Below are positions 1 through 5,425 of a DNA stretch of 6,340 bases, one piece after another. Origin of the DNA: Chloroflexota bacterium (lineage in GTDB: Bacteria; Chloroflexota; Ktedonobacteria; Ktedonobacterales; Ktedonobacteraceae); NCBI GenBank assembly GCA_005881295.1, contig VBHS01000269.1, forward strand, positions 1-6,340. The letters are read 5' to 3'. Numbering within the stretch: position 1 is the first letter of the stretch; every line of letters begins with the position of its first letter. A model generated the notes under the pieces. That model saw nothing but the letters and a program-made list of their open reading frames with translations, made no database searches and was not told the DNA's origin. Both the position numbers and the translations under genes were made by a program.

Positions 1-2
1 GG

Positions 3-1178
3 GTGCAATATCCGGCCCCCGTCGCCATCGAACATCCAGAATTACTGGCGTATCGCTCAGAGTTCCCGATCCTGCAGCGGAAGACGTACCTGAACAGTTG
101 CTCATTGGGCGCCCTCTCGAATCGATCGATGCAAGGCCTGGCACAATTCATGGAGATGTGGAACGAGTGGGGAGCGCATGCCTGGTATGAAATCTGGATG
201 GGGGAGATCGCCAAGGCTAGACAGAAATTTGCTGCCATTATTGGAGCGCAATTGCACGAGGTGGCTATCGCTCCAAGCGTCTCTGTCGCGCTCAGTTCCA
301 TCGCTTCGGCGTTAGACTATAGCAAGCGGAACAACGTCGTGATGGCTGATATGGATTTCCCCACGCTGGCGTACCAGTGGCTGGTGAAGCAGCGTATAGG
401 CGTCGAGTGTCGTTTTGTTGAAAGTCCTGATCGTATTTATACTCCCCCGGAATTGTTCGAGCGCGAGGTTGATGATAAAACGGTATTAGTGGCTACTTCA
501 CGTGTATTCTATACGAGTGGCTATATCCAGGATATACGGTCGGTCGCCGATATCGCGCACAAGCACGGTGCCTATATGCTGGTCGATGATTACCAGGGGA
601 CTGGCCAGATACCGATAAACGTCAATGCCATGGACGTTGATTTCCTGGTGACGGGTACACTGAAATGGTTGATGGGTGGTCCCGGATTGGCCTTTGTTTA
701 TATCCGTGAAGGATTGATATCCCAGTTACAACCTACGATTGCCGGATGGTTTGGACATAGCGAACAGTTCCAGTTTAAGACACGGGAGTTTGATTTTCGT
801 CCAGATGCTACCAGAGTTGAAATGGGAACGCCTGCTGTTGCTGCGATTTACGCAGCGAATGGCGGACTTGATATTGTACAGGAGATTAGTGTAGAGCAGA
901 TTTGTGAGCGTACCCGCTATTTGACCAATGACCTGATTGCCCAGGCTCGTGAACATGGTTGGAAAGTGCGTGCTCCGCTGGAGCCAGAACAACGCAGTTC
1001 CATTGTAATGTTGGAGATTGAACAACCTGAAGAAGTGGTGAAGGCCCTTGTCGCGCGTAATATCATTACGGACTCACGTCCAGGATTGTTGCGGGCTTCG
1101 CCATATTTTTACAATACCATAGAAGAAAATGCTCTGGTCATCGGCGCGATTGCCGAGATACTAGAGAGTAGGAAGTAA
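3..1178 (+). CDS. Class-V-fold PLP-dependent enzyme (kynureninase/selenocysteine lyase superfamily), 5' end uncertain
   Basis: Pyridoxal-phosphate enzyme of aminotransferase class V fold, probably cytosolic; substrate unknown. Seen: VDDYQ at residues 194-198, whose D195 should pair with the PLP ring nitrogen; TGTLKWLMGGPG at 217-228, whose K221 is the predicted Schiff-base lysine; and a C-terminal LLRASPYFYNT (362-372), whose R364 should bind the substrate carboxylate. The SufS-type RxGxHC cysteine loop is absent, so this is unlikely to be a cysteine desulfurase. The KWLMGGPG surroundings resemble kynureninase and selenocysteine-lyase-like proteins more than SufS. At 391 residues it is about full length for the family, and YRSEFPILQRKTYLN (17-31) looks like a normal N-terminal region. 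The GTG at position 3 has only two bases before it, so the true start may be there or upstream. It heads a probable four-gene operon and ends 40 nt before the next start. Superfamily is secure; the reaction (transaminase, lyase, epimerase or hydrolase) is open. Confidence 0.85.
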   Translation: MQYPAPVAIEHPELLAYRSEFPILQRKTYLNSCSLGALSNRSMQGLAQFMEMWNEWGAHAWYEIWMGEIAKARQKFAAIIGAQLHEVAIAPSVSVALSSIASALDYSKRNNVVMADMDFPTLAYQWLVKQRIGVECRFVESPDRIYTPPELFEREVDDKTVLVATSRVFYTSGYIQDIRSVADIAHKHGAYMLVDDYQGTGQIPINVNAMDVDFLVTGTLKWLMGGPGLAFVYIREGLISQLQPTIAGWFGHSEQFQFKTREFDFRPDATRVEMGTPAVAAIYAANGGLDIVQEISVEQICERTRYLTNDLIAQAREHGWKVRAPLEPEQRSSIVMLEIEQPEEVVKALVARNIITDSRPGLLRASPYFYNTIEENALVIGAIAEILESRK

Positions 1179-1203
1179 AGAAAGTGCAGTGCAGCGTTCT
1201 TTA

Positions 1204-1209
1204 AGGAGG
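1204..1209 (+). promoter_or_regulatory. Strong Shine-Dalgarno that fixes the start of the zinc-ribbon gene
   Basis: AGGAGG lies 9 nt before the ATG at 1219. It decides that start over the in-frame GTG at 1189, which lies upstream of this site and has no comparable ribosome binding site. Confidence 0.8.
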
Positions 1210-1218
1210 GATACGCGA

Positions 1219-1611
1219 ATGCTATGTCCTAAATGTCGTTTCGGAAATGAAGAAGGTGACTCGTATTGCCGTCGTTGTGGGGCAGATTTAACAGTACCCT
1301 CAACAAGCCTGGTAACAATACAAAACCGTACTCCTTCTTTATTACAGAATCCCCAATTGCCGCGTTTTGCCGCGGGAGTTGGGGCAGTTGCCGTTGGAGT
1401 TGGTATCGAGTTAGTGCGGCGTGGCCTGATGGCCCGCGTGATGCCGCCTGCAAAACCACCACGGCCAGTCAGTAATACTTTACCGACACTGAACAGGTTA
1501 CGAGATGTACTGTTTCCGCAAAACGATAAACAGTTTAAATTACCTAAGAACTATGAGATAGAAGAAACAGTGGTTTACATGCGACGCATTATCCGTCGTA
1601 AGCAGTCGTAA
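1219..1611 (+). CDS. Small zinc-ribbon protein with one hydrophobic segment, function unknown
   Basis: A 130-residue protein not recognised beyond its domains. It begins with a treble-clef/zinc-ribbon type motif, CPKC then CRRC (C3, C6, C17, C20), expected to hold one zinc ion. A low-complexity linker follows, then a Gly/Ala/Val-rich hydrophobic stretch at about 50-66, likely one membrane helix or a glycine-rich hydrophobic patch. Next is a basic Pro-rich segment (67-85), and the C-terminus ends in a strongly basic MRRIIRRKQS. Zinc ribbons attached to a single membrane segment are common among uncharacterised bacterial proteins, so the domain does not define a role. It sits between a PLP enzyme and an ornithine cyclodeaminase-family gene, apparently in the same operon. 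The start is chosen for the AGGAGG at 1204-1209. The stop lies in the second copy of a 10-bp tandem duplication. Confidence 0.75.
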   Translation: MLCPKCRFGNEEGDSYCRRCGADLTVPSTSLVTIQNRTPSLLQNPQLPRFAAGVGAVAVGVGIELVRRGLMARVMPPAKPPRPVSNTLPTLNRLRDVLFPQNDKQFKLPKNYEIEETVVYMRRIIRRKQS

Positions 1612-1614
1612 GCA
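1595..1614 (+). repeat. Two tandem copies of a 10-bp unit at the 3' end of the zinc-ribbon gene
   Basis: GTCGTAAGCA occurs at 1595-1604 and again at 1605-1614. In frame, the second copy supplies Ser and TAA. With a single copy the reading frame would end at TAG after Gln, so the duplication would change the protein by only one residue. It looks like a small slippage event. Confidence 0.7.
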
Positions 1615-1638
1615 GTAGTCGAATATCGAGCAACTCCT

Positions 1639-2598
1639 ATGGCTTTAGTATTACGTGAGGAAGATGTCCGTATTCTTTTGTCTATGCCTGATACTGTAGC
1701 CATATTGGAACAAGTATTTGGCGCTCTAGCGGATAAAAATGCAATAAATCTTCCTCGTCAACGTATCAGGCTGTTAAATGGCGTATTGCACGTGCTGTCC
1801 GCGGCTGCACCCACCCTGGGTGTGCTTGGGTATAAATCGTATACGGCATTTCGGGAAGGGGTACGCTTTGTTGTGATGCTCCATAGCGCTCAAGATGGAC
1901 AGCTCCTCGCTATTATCGAGGCCGATTGGTTAGGACGAATGCGCACAGGGGGGACCAGTGGCCTGGCTACCAAATTCCTAGCGCGACCAGATGCCACCAT
2001 CGTTGGCCTGATTGGTTCTGGTAATCAGGCTGTTACCCAACTGATGGGGATATGTGCTGTTTGTCCTGTGACGATAGCTTATGTCTACAGTCGCGATGCA
2101 CAGGCTTGTAATATCTTTTGTAACGAGATGGCGAAAGTACTCAATATTGAAGTGAGGCCTGTACCCAGCGCTCGCCAGGTGGTCAAGGAAGCAGATATCT
2201 TGATTACCGCAACCTCGTCTTCAGACCCGGTCTTCCAGGGAGAATGGCTCAAACCAGGTTGTCATATCAATGCTATAGGCTCAAACTGGCATACAAAACG
2301 TGAAATTGATCTATCGACTTTACAGCGGAGTTATTTGATTGTTACCGATTCGCGAGAGCAAGCACAAACTGAGGCAGGAGATTTCATCATTCCTGCCGAA
2401 GAAAATCTATTTAATTGGGATAGAGTATTTGATCTGTCTGAAGTAGTCGGTAGGCGGGGTCCGCAACGTGATGCGGCAGAGAATATTACCCTCTATAAGG
2501 GTCTAGGGATTGCGCTCGAAGATATCGCAGCCGCGGCTCATGTTTATAACCAGGCGTTAACGCAGGGCTTTGGCGAAGAACTGCCACTACTCCCTTAG
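1639..2598 (+). CDS. Ornithine cyclodeaminase / mu-crystallin family NAD(P)-binding protein
   Basis: A 319-residue member of the OCD/mu-crystallin family, which includes ornithine cyclodeaminase, archaeal alanine dehydrogenase, ketimine reductases and SbnB-like opine-type dehydrogenases. Seen: GYKSY (64-68), with K66 matching the conserved active-site lysine; MRTGGTSGLATKFLA (101-115), the family's RTxxTS helix; a Rossmann loop GLIGSGNQA (123-131); NAIGSNWHTKREID (211-224); and KGLGIALED near 287-295. Length is normal. In true ornithine cyclodeaminase the segment aligned with GSN carries the catalytic Asp; here N216 seems to occupy that place, so I do not call it a proline-forming cyclodeaminase. 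A dehydrogenase or imine reductase is more likely. The ATG is 27 nt after the previous stop and has no clear Shine-Dalgarno (only GAGCAA nearby), so translation may depend on the upstream gene. The substrate is unknown. Confidence 0.88.
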   Translation: MALVLREEDVRILLSMPDTVAILEQVFGALADKNAINLPRQRIRLLNGVLHVLSAAAPTLGVLGYKSYTAFREGVRFVVMLHSAQDGQLLAIIEADWLGRMRTGGTSGLATKFLARPDATIVGLIGSGNQAVTQLMGICAVCPVTIAYVYSRDAQACNIFCNEMAKVLNIEVRPVPSARQVVKEADILITATSSSDPVFQGEWLKPGCHINAIGSNWHTKREIDLSTLQRSYLIVTDSREQAQTEAGDFIIPAEENLFNWDRVFDLSEVVGRRGPQRDAAENITLYKGLGIALEDIAAAAHVYNQALTQGFGEELPLLP

Positions 2599-2610
2599 TC
2601 CGAGGTATGT

Positions 2611-3792
2611 ATGCGTATTACAGCACCGAAAGTTTTTCTGCTTCTCGCGACCGTAATGCTCTGCCTTTCTGCCTGTTCACCTACCTCAGGAATCTTTGCC
2701 GGCGGGAATTGGCAATCGAGTGGATTACCACACCAGCATATTCGCACGCTCGCGGTAGATTTCAATAATCCGCAGGATATCTTTGCAGGCGGTTCGCAGG
2801 GAAAAGTATTTTCCAGTAGTGATGGTGGGCAGCATTGGGCTGAGCATCGAACAGGTCTACCGCCAACGGTTTCTATCAACACCCTCTCGTTCGATGCCAC
2901 AGGGAAAAAATTGTACGCCGCGACAGACGCTGGTCTCTTTGTCAGTACTGACGCAGCACTCCACTGGATCCTGGTGGGTAAAGCTGCCGCTGATCAGTCA
3001 TTTAACTATACTGCGCTTACATTCGACCTCAAAGCGCCACAGACAATTTTCGCTGGCACGGCATCTCATGGGGTACTTGTGAGCCTGGATGGTGGAAATA
3101 CATGGTCTTCCATCAATAAGGGCCTTCCTCCGGCTACTACCATCAATGCATTGACTTTTGATGTACTCAGCGGGCAGATCTGGGTCGCTACTGCTTCGGG
3201 TATTTACCGCTCCGATAACAGGGGTGGATCGTGGCAAACCTTCAATACAGGTCTGGCCCCTTCTGTAGTAGTAAATTCTGTCCAACCAGATACTAATGTC
3301 ATAGGGGGGACTAAGGGGCTTATCTTTGCCGGAACGGATCATGGCTTCTACCTTTCGCAGGACTATGGAGCGCACTGGAAGACCAGCCAGGAGTCACTCG
3401 TAGGGACAAGCGTACATGTCGTTTATGTTGATTTTCACAAGCCGACAACGGTGTTTATTGGTACGGATATCGGGGCTCTGCGCAGTGATGATAGCGGGCA
3501 GAACTGGGGCAGCGTGGGCCCTGGCATGCCCAAAGATCAACCGGTGTTTTCATTTGCCTGGGGGGCGAGCGATTACTCGCAACTTTTTGCAGCTGCAGAC
3601 GACGTCTATCTTTTTCCAGGAACAAGCGGGGGGTTAAGCCTGGGTCGTCTTGTTGAACTCGTGATCATCGCTCTTTTTTTCTATCTGCTCTACCTGCTGG
3701 CGAGGCGCAGGCGGAGACCACCTAAGCGAGACGAGGCAGTTGAACAGGCGAAAGAAGGAGAGCAACGAACCAAGAAAAATGCCGTCGTATGA
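2611..3792 (+). CDS. BNR/Asp-box beta-propeller lipoprotein with C-terminal transmembrane anchor
   Basis: A 393-residue exported protein. The N-terminus has a short basic region, a hydrophobic stretch (8-19) and a lipobox LSAC with the lipidated cysteine at C22. The body carries repeated Asp-box motifs, each ending in a Trp: SSDGGQHW (69-76), STDAALHW (112-119), SLDGGNTW (158-165), SDNRGGSW (201-208), SQDYGAHW (249-256) and SDDSGQNW (292-299). Recurrent GLP/GLPP turns (38-40, 82-85, 171-174) precede the strands. This is the pattern of a six- or seven-bladed propeller of the BNR / Ycf48 / sortilin-like type, usually a protein- or glycan-binding scaffold. A hydrophobic segment (about 346-364) followed by RRRRRPPKR predicts a second membrane anchor with a cytoplasmic tail. 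It starts 12 nt after the previous stop with CGAGG just upstream. There is no sign of sialidase catalytic residues, and the partner is unknown. Confidence 0.82.
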   Translation: MRITAPKVFLLLATVMLCLSACSPTSGIFAGGNWQSSGLPHQHIRTLAVDFNNPQDIFAGGSQGKVFSSSDGGQHWAEHRTGLPPTVSINTLSFDATGKKLYAATDAGLFVSTDAALHWILVGKAAADQSFNYTALTFDLKAPQTIFAGTASHGVLVSLDGGNTWSSINKGLPPATTINALTFDVLSGQIWVATASGIYRSDNRGGSWQTFNTGLAPSVVVNSVQPDTNVIGGTKGLIFAGTDHGFYLSQDYGAHWKTSQESLVGTSVHVVYVDFHKPTTVFIGTDIGALRSDDSGQNWGSVGPGMPKDQPVFSFAWGASDYSQLFAAADDVYLFPGTSGGLSLGRLVELVIIALFFYLLYLLARRRRRPPKRDEAVEQAKEGEQRTKKNAVV

Positions 3793-3797
3793 TGTCG

Positions 3798-3826
3798 TTG
3801 ACATTTCGCCAATCTACTGCTATTCT
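3798..3826 (+). promoter_or_regulatory. Sigma-70/SigA-type promoter for the arginine operon leader
   Basis: A consensus -35 box TTGACA (3798-3803) is followed by a 17-nt spacer and a -10 box TATTCT (3821-3826, one mismatch to TATAAT at each of two positions). It begins 6 nt after the stop codon of the lipoprotein gene. Initiation is predicted near 3833, giving a leader of about 410 nt before argC. Confidence 0.75.
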
Positions 3827-3858
3827 TTAAGAGTAACAACTACATAAGAAAGTCTGTC

Positions 3859-3960
3859 CCGCGTTGAGCGAACATAGTATGAGGTAGGTCTCTAACAGCG
3901 ATCCGATAGCTAGTGGAAGTTCGGAATAGATGTACCATCTCAGAACCGCCTCGCGAGCGG
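3859..3960 (+). promoter_or_regulatory. T-box Stem I with CGC specifier
   Basis: Pairings seen: CCGC (3859-3862) with GCGG (3957-3960); GAG (3866-3868) with CTC (3950-3952); TGAG (3880-3883) with CTCA (3939-3942); GTA (3884-3886) with TAC (3933-3935); TCT (3889-3891) with AGA (3928-3930); TCCGA (3902-3906) with TCGGA (3921-3925). Loop-E elements are AGTA (3876-3879) and GAA (3943-3945). As in the Bacillus glyQS leader as I remember it, one base follows GAA and then comes the specifier, here CGC at 3947-3949. AGCGA (3897-3901) fits the AG-bulge region and GTG (3913-3915) the distal loop. The base after the specifier is C, where most T-boxes have a purine. Confidence 0.8.
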
Positions 3961-3997
3961 CTGACCGAAGAAAGCCTTCTAACCAGGGCAAGTAGGA

Positions 3998-4018
3998 GCA
4001 GATGGGTGGTTCCCATGC
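3998..4018 (+). promoter_or_regulatory. Hairpin in the T-box linker, candidate Stem II or IIA/B
   Basis: ATGGG (4002-4006) pairs perfectly with CCCAT (4012-4016) around a TGGTT loop. An outer GC/GC pair (3998-3999 with 4017-4018) is separated by an AG bulge. Its position between Stem I and the antiterminator is where Stem II elements lie, but the assignment is tentative. Confidence 0.45.
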
Positions 4019-4040
4019 AGCGATATAACCAGTAAAGTGG

Positions 4041-4068
4041 TCACAAACACTTCGTCACAGCGTGGTGA
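4041..4068 (+). promoter_or_regulatory. Second linker hairpin, candidate Stem III
   Basis: TCAC (4041-4044) can pair with GTGA (4065-4068) and CAC (4048-4050) with GTG (4062-4064), leaving an AAA bulge. An alternative is CAGCG (4058-4062) with CGCTG (4082-4086). The two share bases and cannot both form, so which is Stem III is unresolved. Confidence 0.35.
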
Positions 4069-4104
4069 GGAAGATGGGTTGCGCTGAAGCTGATTTGGTG
4101 ACAA

Positions 4105-4153
4105 GATGGGTGGTACCACGGGAGCATTGCTAACACCAGGCTCTCGTCCCTTC
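4105..4153 (+). promoter_or_regulatory. T-box antiterminator
   Basis: ACGGGAGC (4118-4125) pairs with GCTCTCGT (4140-4147), giving eight continuous pairs with one G-U. The lower helix is GATGGG (4105-4110) with CCCTTC (4148-4153) and one T-T mismatch. Between them the seven-base bulge TGGTACC (4111-4117) is the tRNA acceptor-end binding site. The variable base is T4114, which would pair with a tRNA discriminator A. Confidence 0.88.
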
Positions 4154-4187
4154 AGATCTGTATTGATGGGGACGAGGGCATTTTTAT
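4140..4187 (+). terminator. Intrinsic terminator of the T-box leader
   Basis: CTCGTCCC (4143-4150) pairs with GGGACGAG (4169-4176). Flanking pairs extend the stem (G4140-C4179, C4141-G4178, T4142-G4177, T4151-G4168). A T-rich tail, ATTTTTATT, follows at 4180. Its 5' arm is the same sequence as the 3' arm of the antiterminator, so the two structures exclude each other. Confidence 0.92.
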
Positions 4188-4232
4188 TGCCTGCTTCCTC
4201 CATCACGCTCATTTCTTTCAAAGAAAATCAAG

Positions 4233-4239
4233 AGAAGGA
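4233..4239 (+). promoter_or_regulatory. argC ribosome binding site
   Basis: AGAAGGA is followed by a run of in-frame ATGs at 4239, 4245, 4248 and 4251. The ATG at 4239 overlaps the site and is therefore unlikely. 4245 (5 nt) and 4248 (8 nt) have suitable spacing. Confidence 0.7.
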
Positions 4240-4244
4240 TGAAC

Positions 4245-5342
4245 ATGATGATGAAGATCAGCGTATCGATCGTAAACGTGACAAGCTATACAGGAATAGA
4301 ATTGCTGCGTTTACTTTCACAACATCCACATTTCAGTGTGGAGGCCGTAACAGCGCGAAGTGCCGCCGGGCAGCGGCTGTATGAAGTTTTCCCTCAATGC
4401 TATGCGGGCTTAAAGCAACGCGATCACAGCTCTACCGGTTTTGATGCAGCGCTTGTTATCGCGGAGGAACCTGAGCAGACTGATCTCGCTTTTGTTTGCC
4501 TACCACACGCTGCGGCTGCAACGTCGGTCGTACAATTATTGGAGCGGGGTACAAAGGTCGTAGACCTCTCAGCCGATTTTCGTTTGCGCGATGCGGCGGT
4601 CTACGAAGAATGGTATAAGCACACTCATCCCGCACCAGCTCTTTTGGAGACAGCGGTATATGGATTGTGCGAGCGTTACCGTGAGCGTATTGAAGCGGCT
4701 ACGCTGATAGCGAATCCTGGTTGTTATGCTACTGCTGCGACGCTGGCACTCCTACCTGTGGTGGCTGCGGGTATGATTGTCCCTGACGTCATTATCGATG
4801 CCAAATCGGGGTTAAGCGGCGCCGGTCGCAGCCCGACACAAGGTACTCACTATGCTGAGGCGAATGAAGATGTGAGTGCTTATAGTCTCTCTGGACATCG
4901 CCACCTCCCCGAGATTTCCCAGGAACTTACTGCGGCTGCACTGGCGGGAGGTAACGCGTTCAGCTGGCCTCTAAGAATCACGTTTATACCGCACCTGATA
5001 CCAATGACGCGCGGCATTCTGGCAACTTGTTATGCTGATTTGCGACAAGATGACCAGAGGCATGTATCGACAACGGCAGATGTCAAGGCGCTTTATGAAG
5101 CTTACTACGCGGATGAGCCTTTCGTACATGTCATAGATCAACCGCCGCATACCAAATGGTCCTATGGCAGCAATAACTGCTTTATCCATCCAACGGTGGA
5201 TAGCCGTACCGGGCGACTCGTGGTGATTTCGTGCCTGGATAACCTCGTCAAAGGTGCAGCAGGCCAGGCAATACAGAATGCGAACAGGCTTTTTGGACTA
5301 ACAGAAACATATGGGTTATCACCAATGTCTCTTTACCCATAA
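4245..5342 (+). CDS. argC: N-acetyl-gamma-glutamyl-phosphate reductase
   Basis: Cytosolic NADP-dependent enzyme (EC 1.2.1.38) that reduces N-acetylglutamyl-5-phosphate to N-acetylglutamate-5-semialdehyde, the third step of arginine synthesis. Numbering from the ATG at 4245 (365 residues, normal for the long ArgC type): N-terminal Rossmann strand and loop at about 5-20; SADFRLRD at 109-116; catalytic cysteine C160 in NPGCYAT (157-163); SGAGRSPT at 191-198; HRHLPE at 218-223, with the catalytic-region histidines; HLIPMTRG at 250-257; and DNLVKGAAGQAIQNAN at 332-347. The cofactor loop reads NVTSYTG, where family members usually have GATGYxG, so one or two glycines are replaced. The rest is intact and I take it as functional. 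The start could equally be 4248 or 4251. It is the first gene after the T-box leader and precedes argB by 83 nt. Confidence 0.95.
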   Translation: MMMKISVSIVNVTSYTGIELLRLLSQHPHFSVEAVTARSAAGQRLYEVFPQCYAGLKQRDHSSTGFDAALVIAEEPEQTDLAFVCLPHAAAATSVVQLLERGTKVVDLSADFRLRDAAVYEEWYKHTHPAPALLETAVYGLCERYRERIEAATLIANPGCYATAATLALLPVVAAGMIVPDVIIDAKSGLSGAGRSPTQGTHYAEANEDVSAYSLSGHRHLPEISQELTAAALAGGNAFSWPLRITFIPHLIPMTRGILATCYADLRQDDQRHVSTTADVKALYEAYYADEPFVHVIDQPPHTKWSYGSNNCFIHPTVDSRTGRLVVISCLDNLVKGAAGQAIQNANRLFGLTETYGLSPMSLYP

Positions 5343-5408
5343 AGAAACGAGTGTTATCCAAAAGCGGCGATTGGGTGTTCTTATTCAATGTAACGATTAT
5401 CAAATGAA

Positions 5409-5416
5409 GAGGAAGG
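5409..5416 (+). promoter_or_regulatory. argB ribosome binding site
   Basis: GAGGAAGG lies 9 nt before the ATG at 5426 and supports that start. In the 83-nt gap after argC I see no terminator or promoter, so argB is probably cotranscribed with argC. Confidence 0.65.
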
Positions 5417-5425
5417 TTTTCTAAA

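Larger units (their letters stand above)
3833..4187 (+). promoter_or_regulatory. T-box riboswitch leader, predicted arginine-tRNA responsive, controlling argC-argB
   Basis: A transcription-attenuation leader that binds uncharged tRNA. All diagnostic parts are visible: Stem I with specifier loop (3859-3960), a linker with further hairpins (3967-4102), the conserved T-box sequence TGGGTGGTACCACG (4107-4120), an antiterminator, and a competing intrinsic terminator ending in a T run (4180-4187). The consensus T-box is AGGGTGGNACCGCG, so 12 of 14 positions fit, counting N. The specifier reads CGC, an arginine codon, which matches the arginine genes downstream. When tRNA-Arg is uncharged, its acceptor end should pair with the TGGT bulge (4111-4114) and stabilise the antiterminator; when it is charged, the terminator forms. 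The 5' boundary is the predicted transcription start and is approximate. This leader fills the whole 446-nt gap between the two operons, apart from the promoter and the argC ribosome binding site. Confidence 0.92.

Noticed and set aside
726..1025. Minus-strand open frame inside the PLP enzyme gene
   Set aside because: It lies wholly within a well-supported gene, has no recognisable domain or ribosome binding site, and its composition looks like an antisense shadow. The same applies to the other minus-strand frames at 1229-1462, 2595-2900, 2998-3375, 4971-5189, 5248-5469, 5575-5769, 6013-6261 and 6044-6238.
3..1178. Cysteine desulfurase (SufS) or true kynureninase
   Set aside because: The SufS active-site cysteine loop is missing. 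For kynureninase I see only superfamily-level motifs, and no tryptophan-catabolism neighbours are present.
1189..1218. Longer start (GTG at 1189) for the zinc-ribbon protein
   Set aside because: The AGGAGG at 1204-1209 lies after this codon and is ideally spaced for the ATG at 1219, which puts the zinc-ribbon cysteines at the normal extreme N-terminus.
3861..3870. The 10-mer GCGTTGAGCG, shared with 6331-6340 at the window end
   Set aside because: A single 10-bp match between Stem I of the leader and a new coding start, without flanking similarity, is plausibly chance. The sequence is cut off before it can be judged.
3979..4221. Minus-strand open frame covering the leader
   Set aside because: It is antisense to a structured riboswitch, with no domain or ribosome binding site.
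4106..4384. Plus-strand open frame across the T-box and the start of argC
   Set aside because: It begins inside the T-box sequence, runs through the terminator and overlaps argC in another frame. The RNA structure explains this stretch better.
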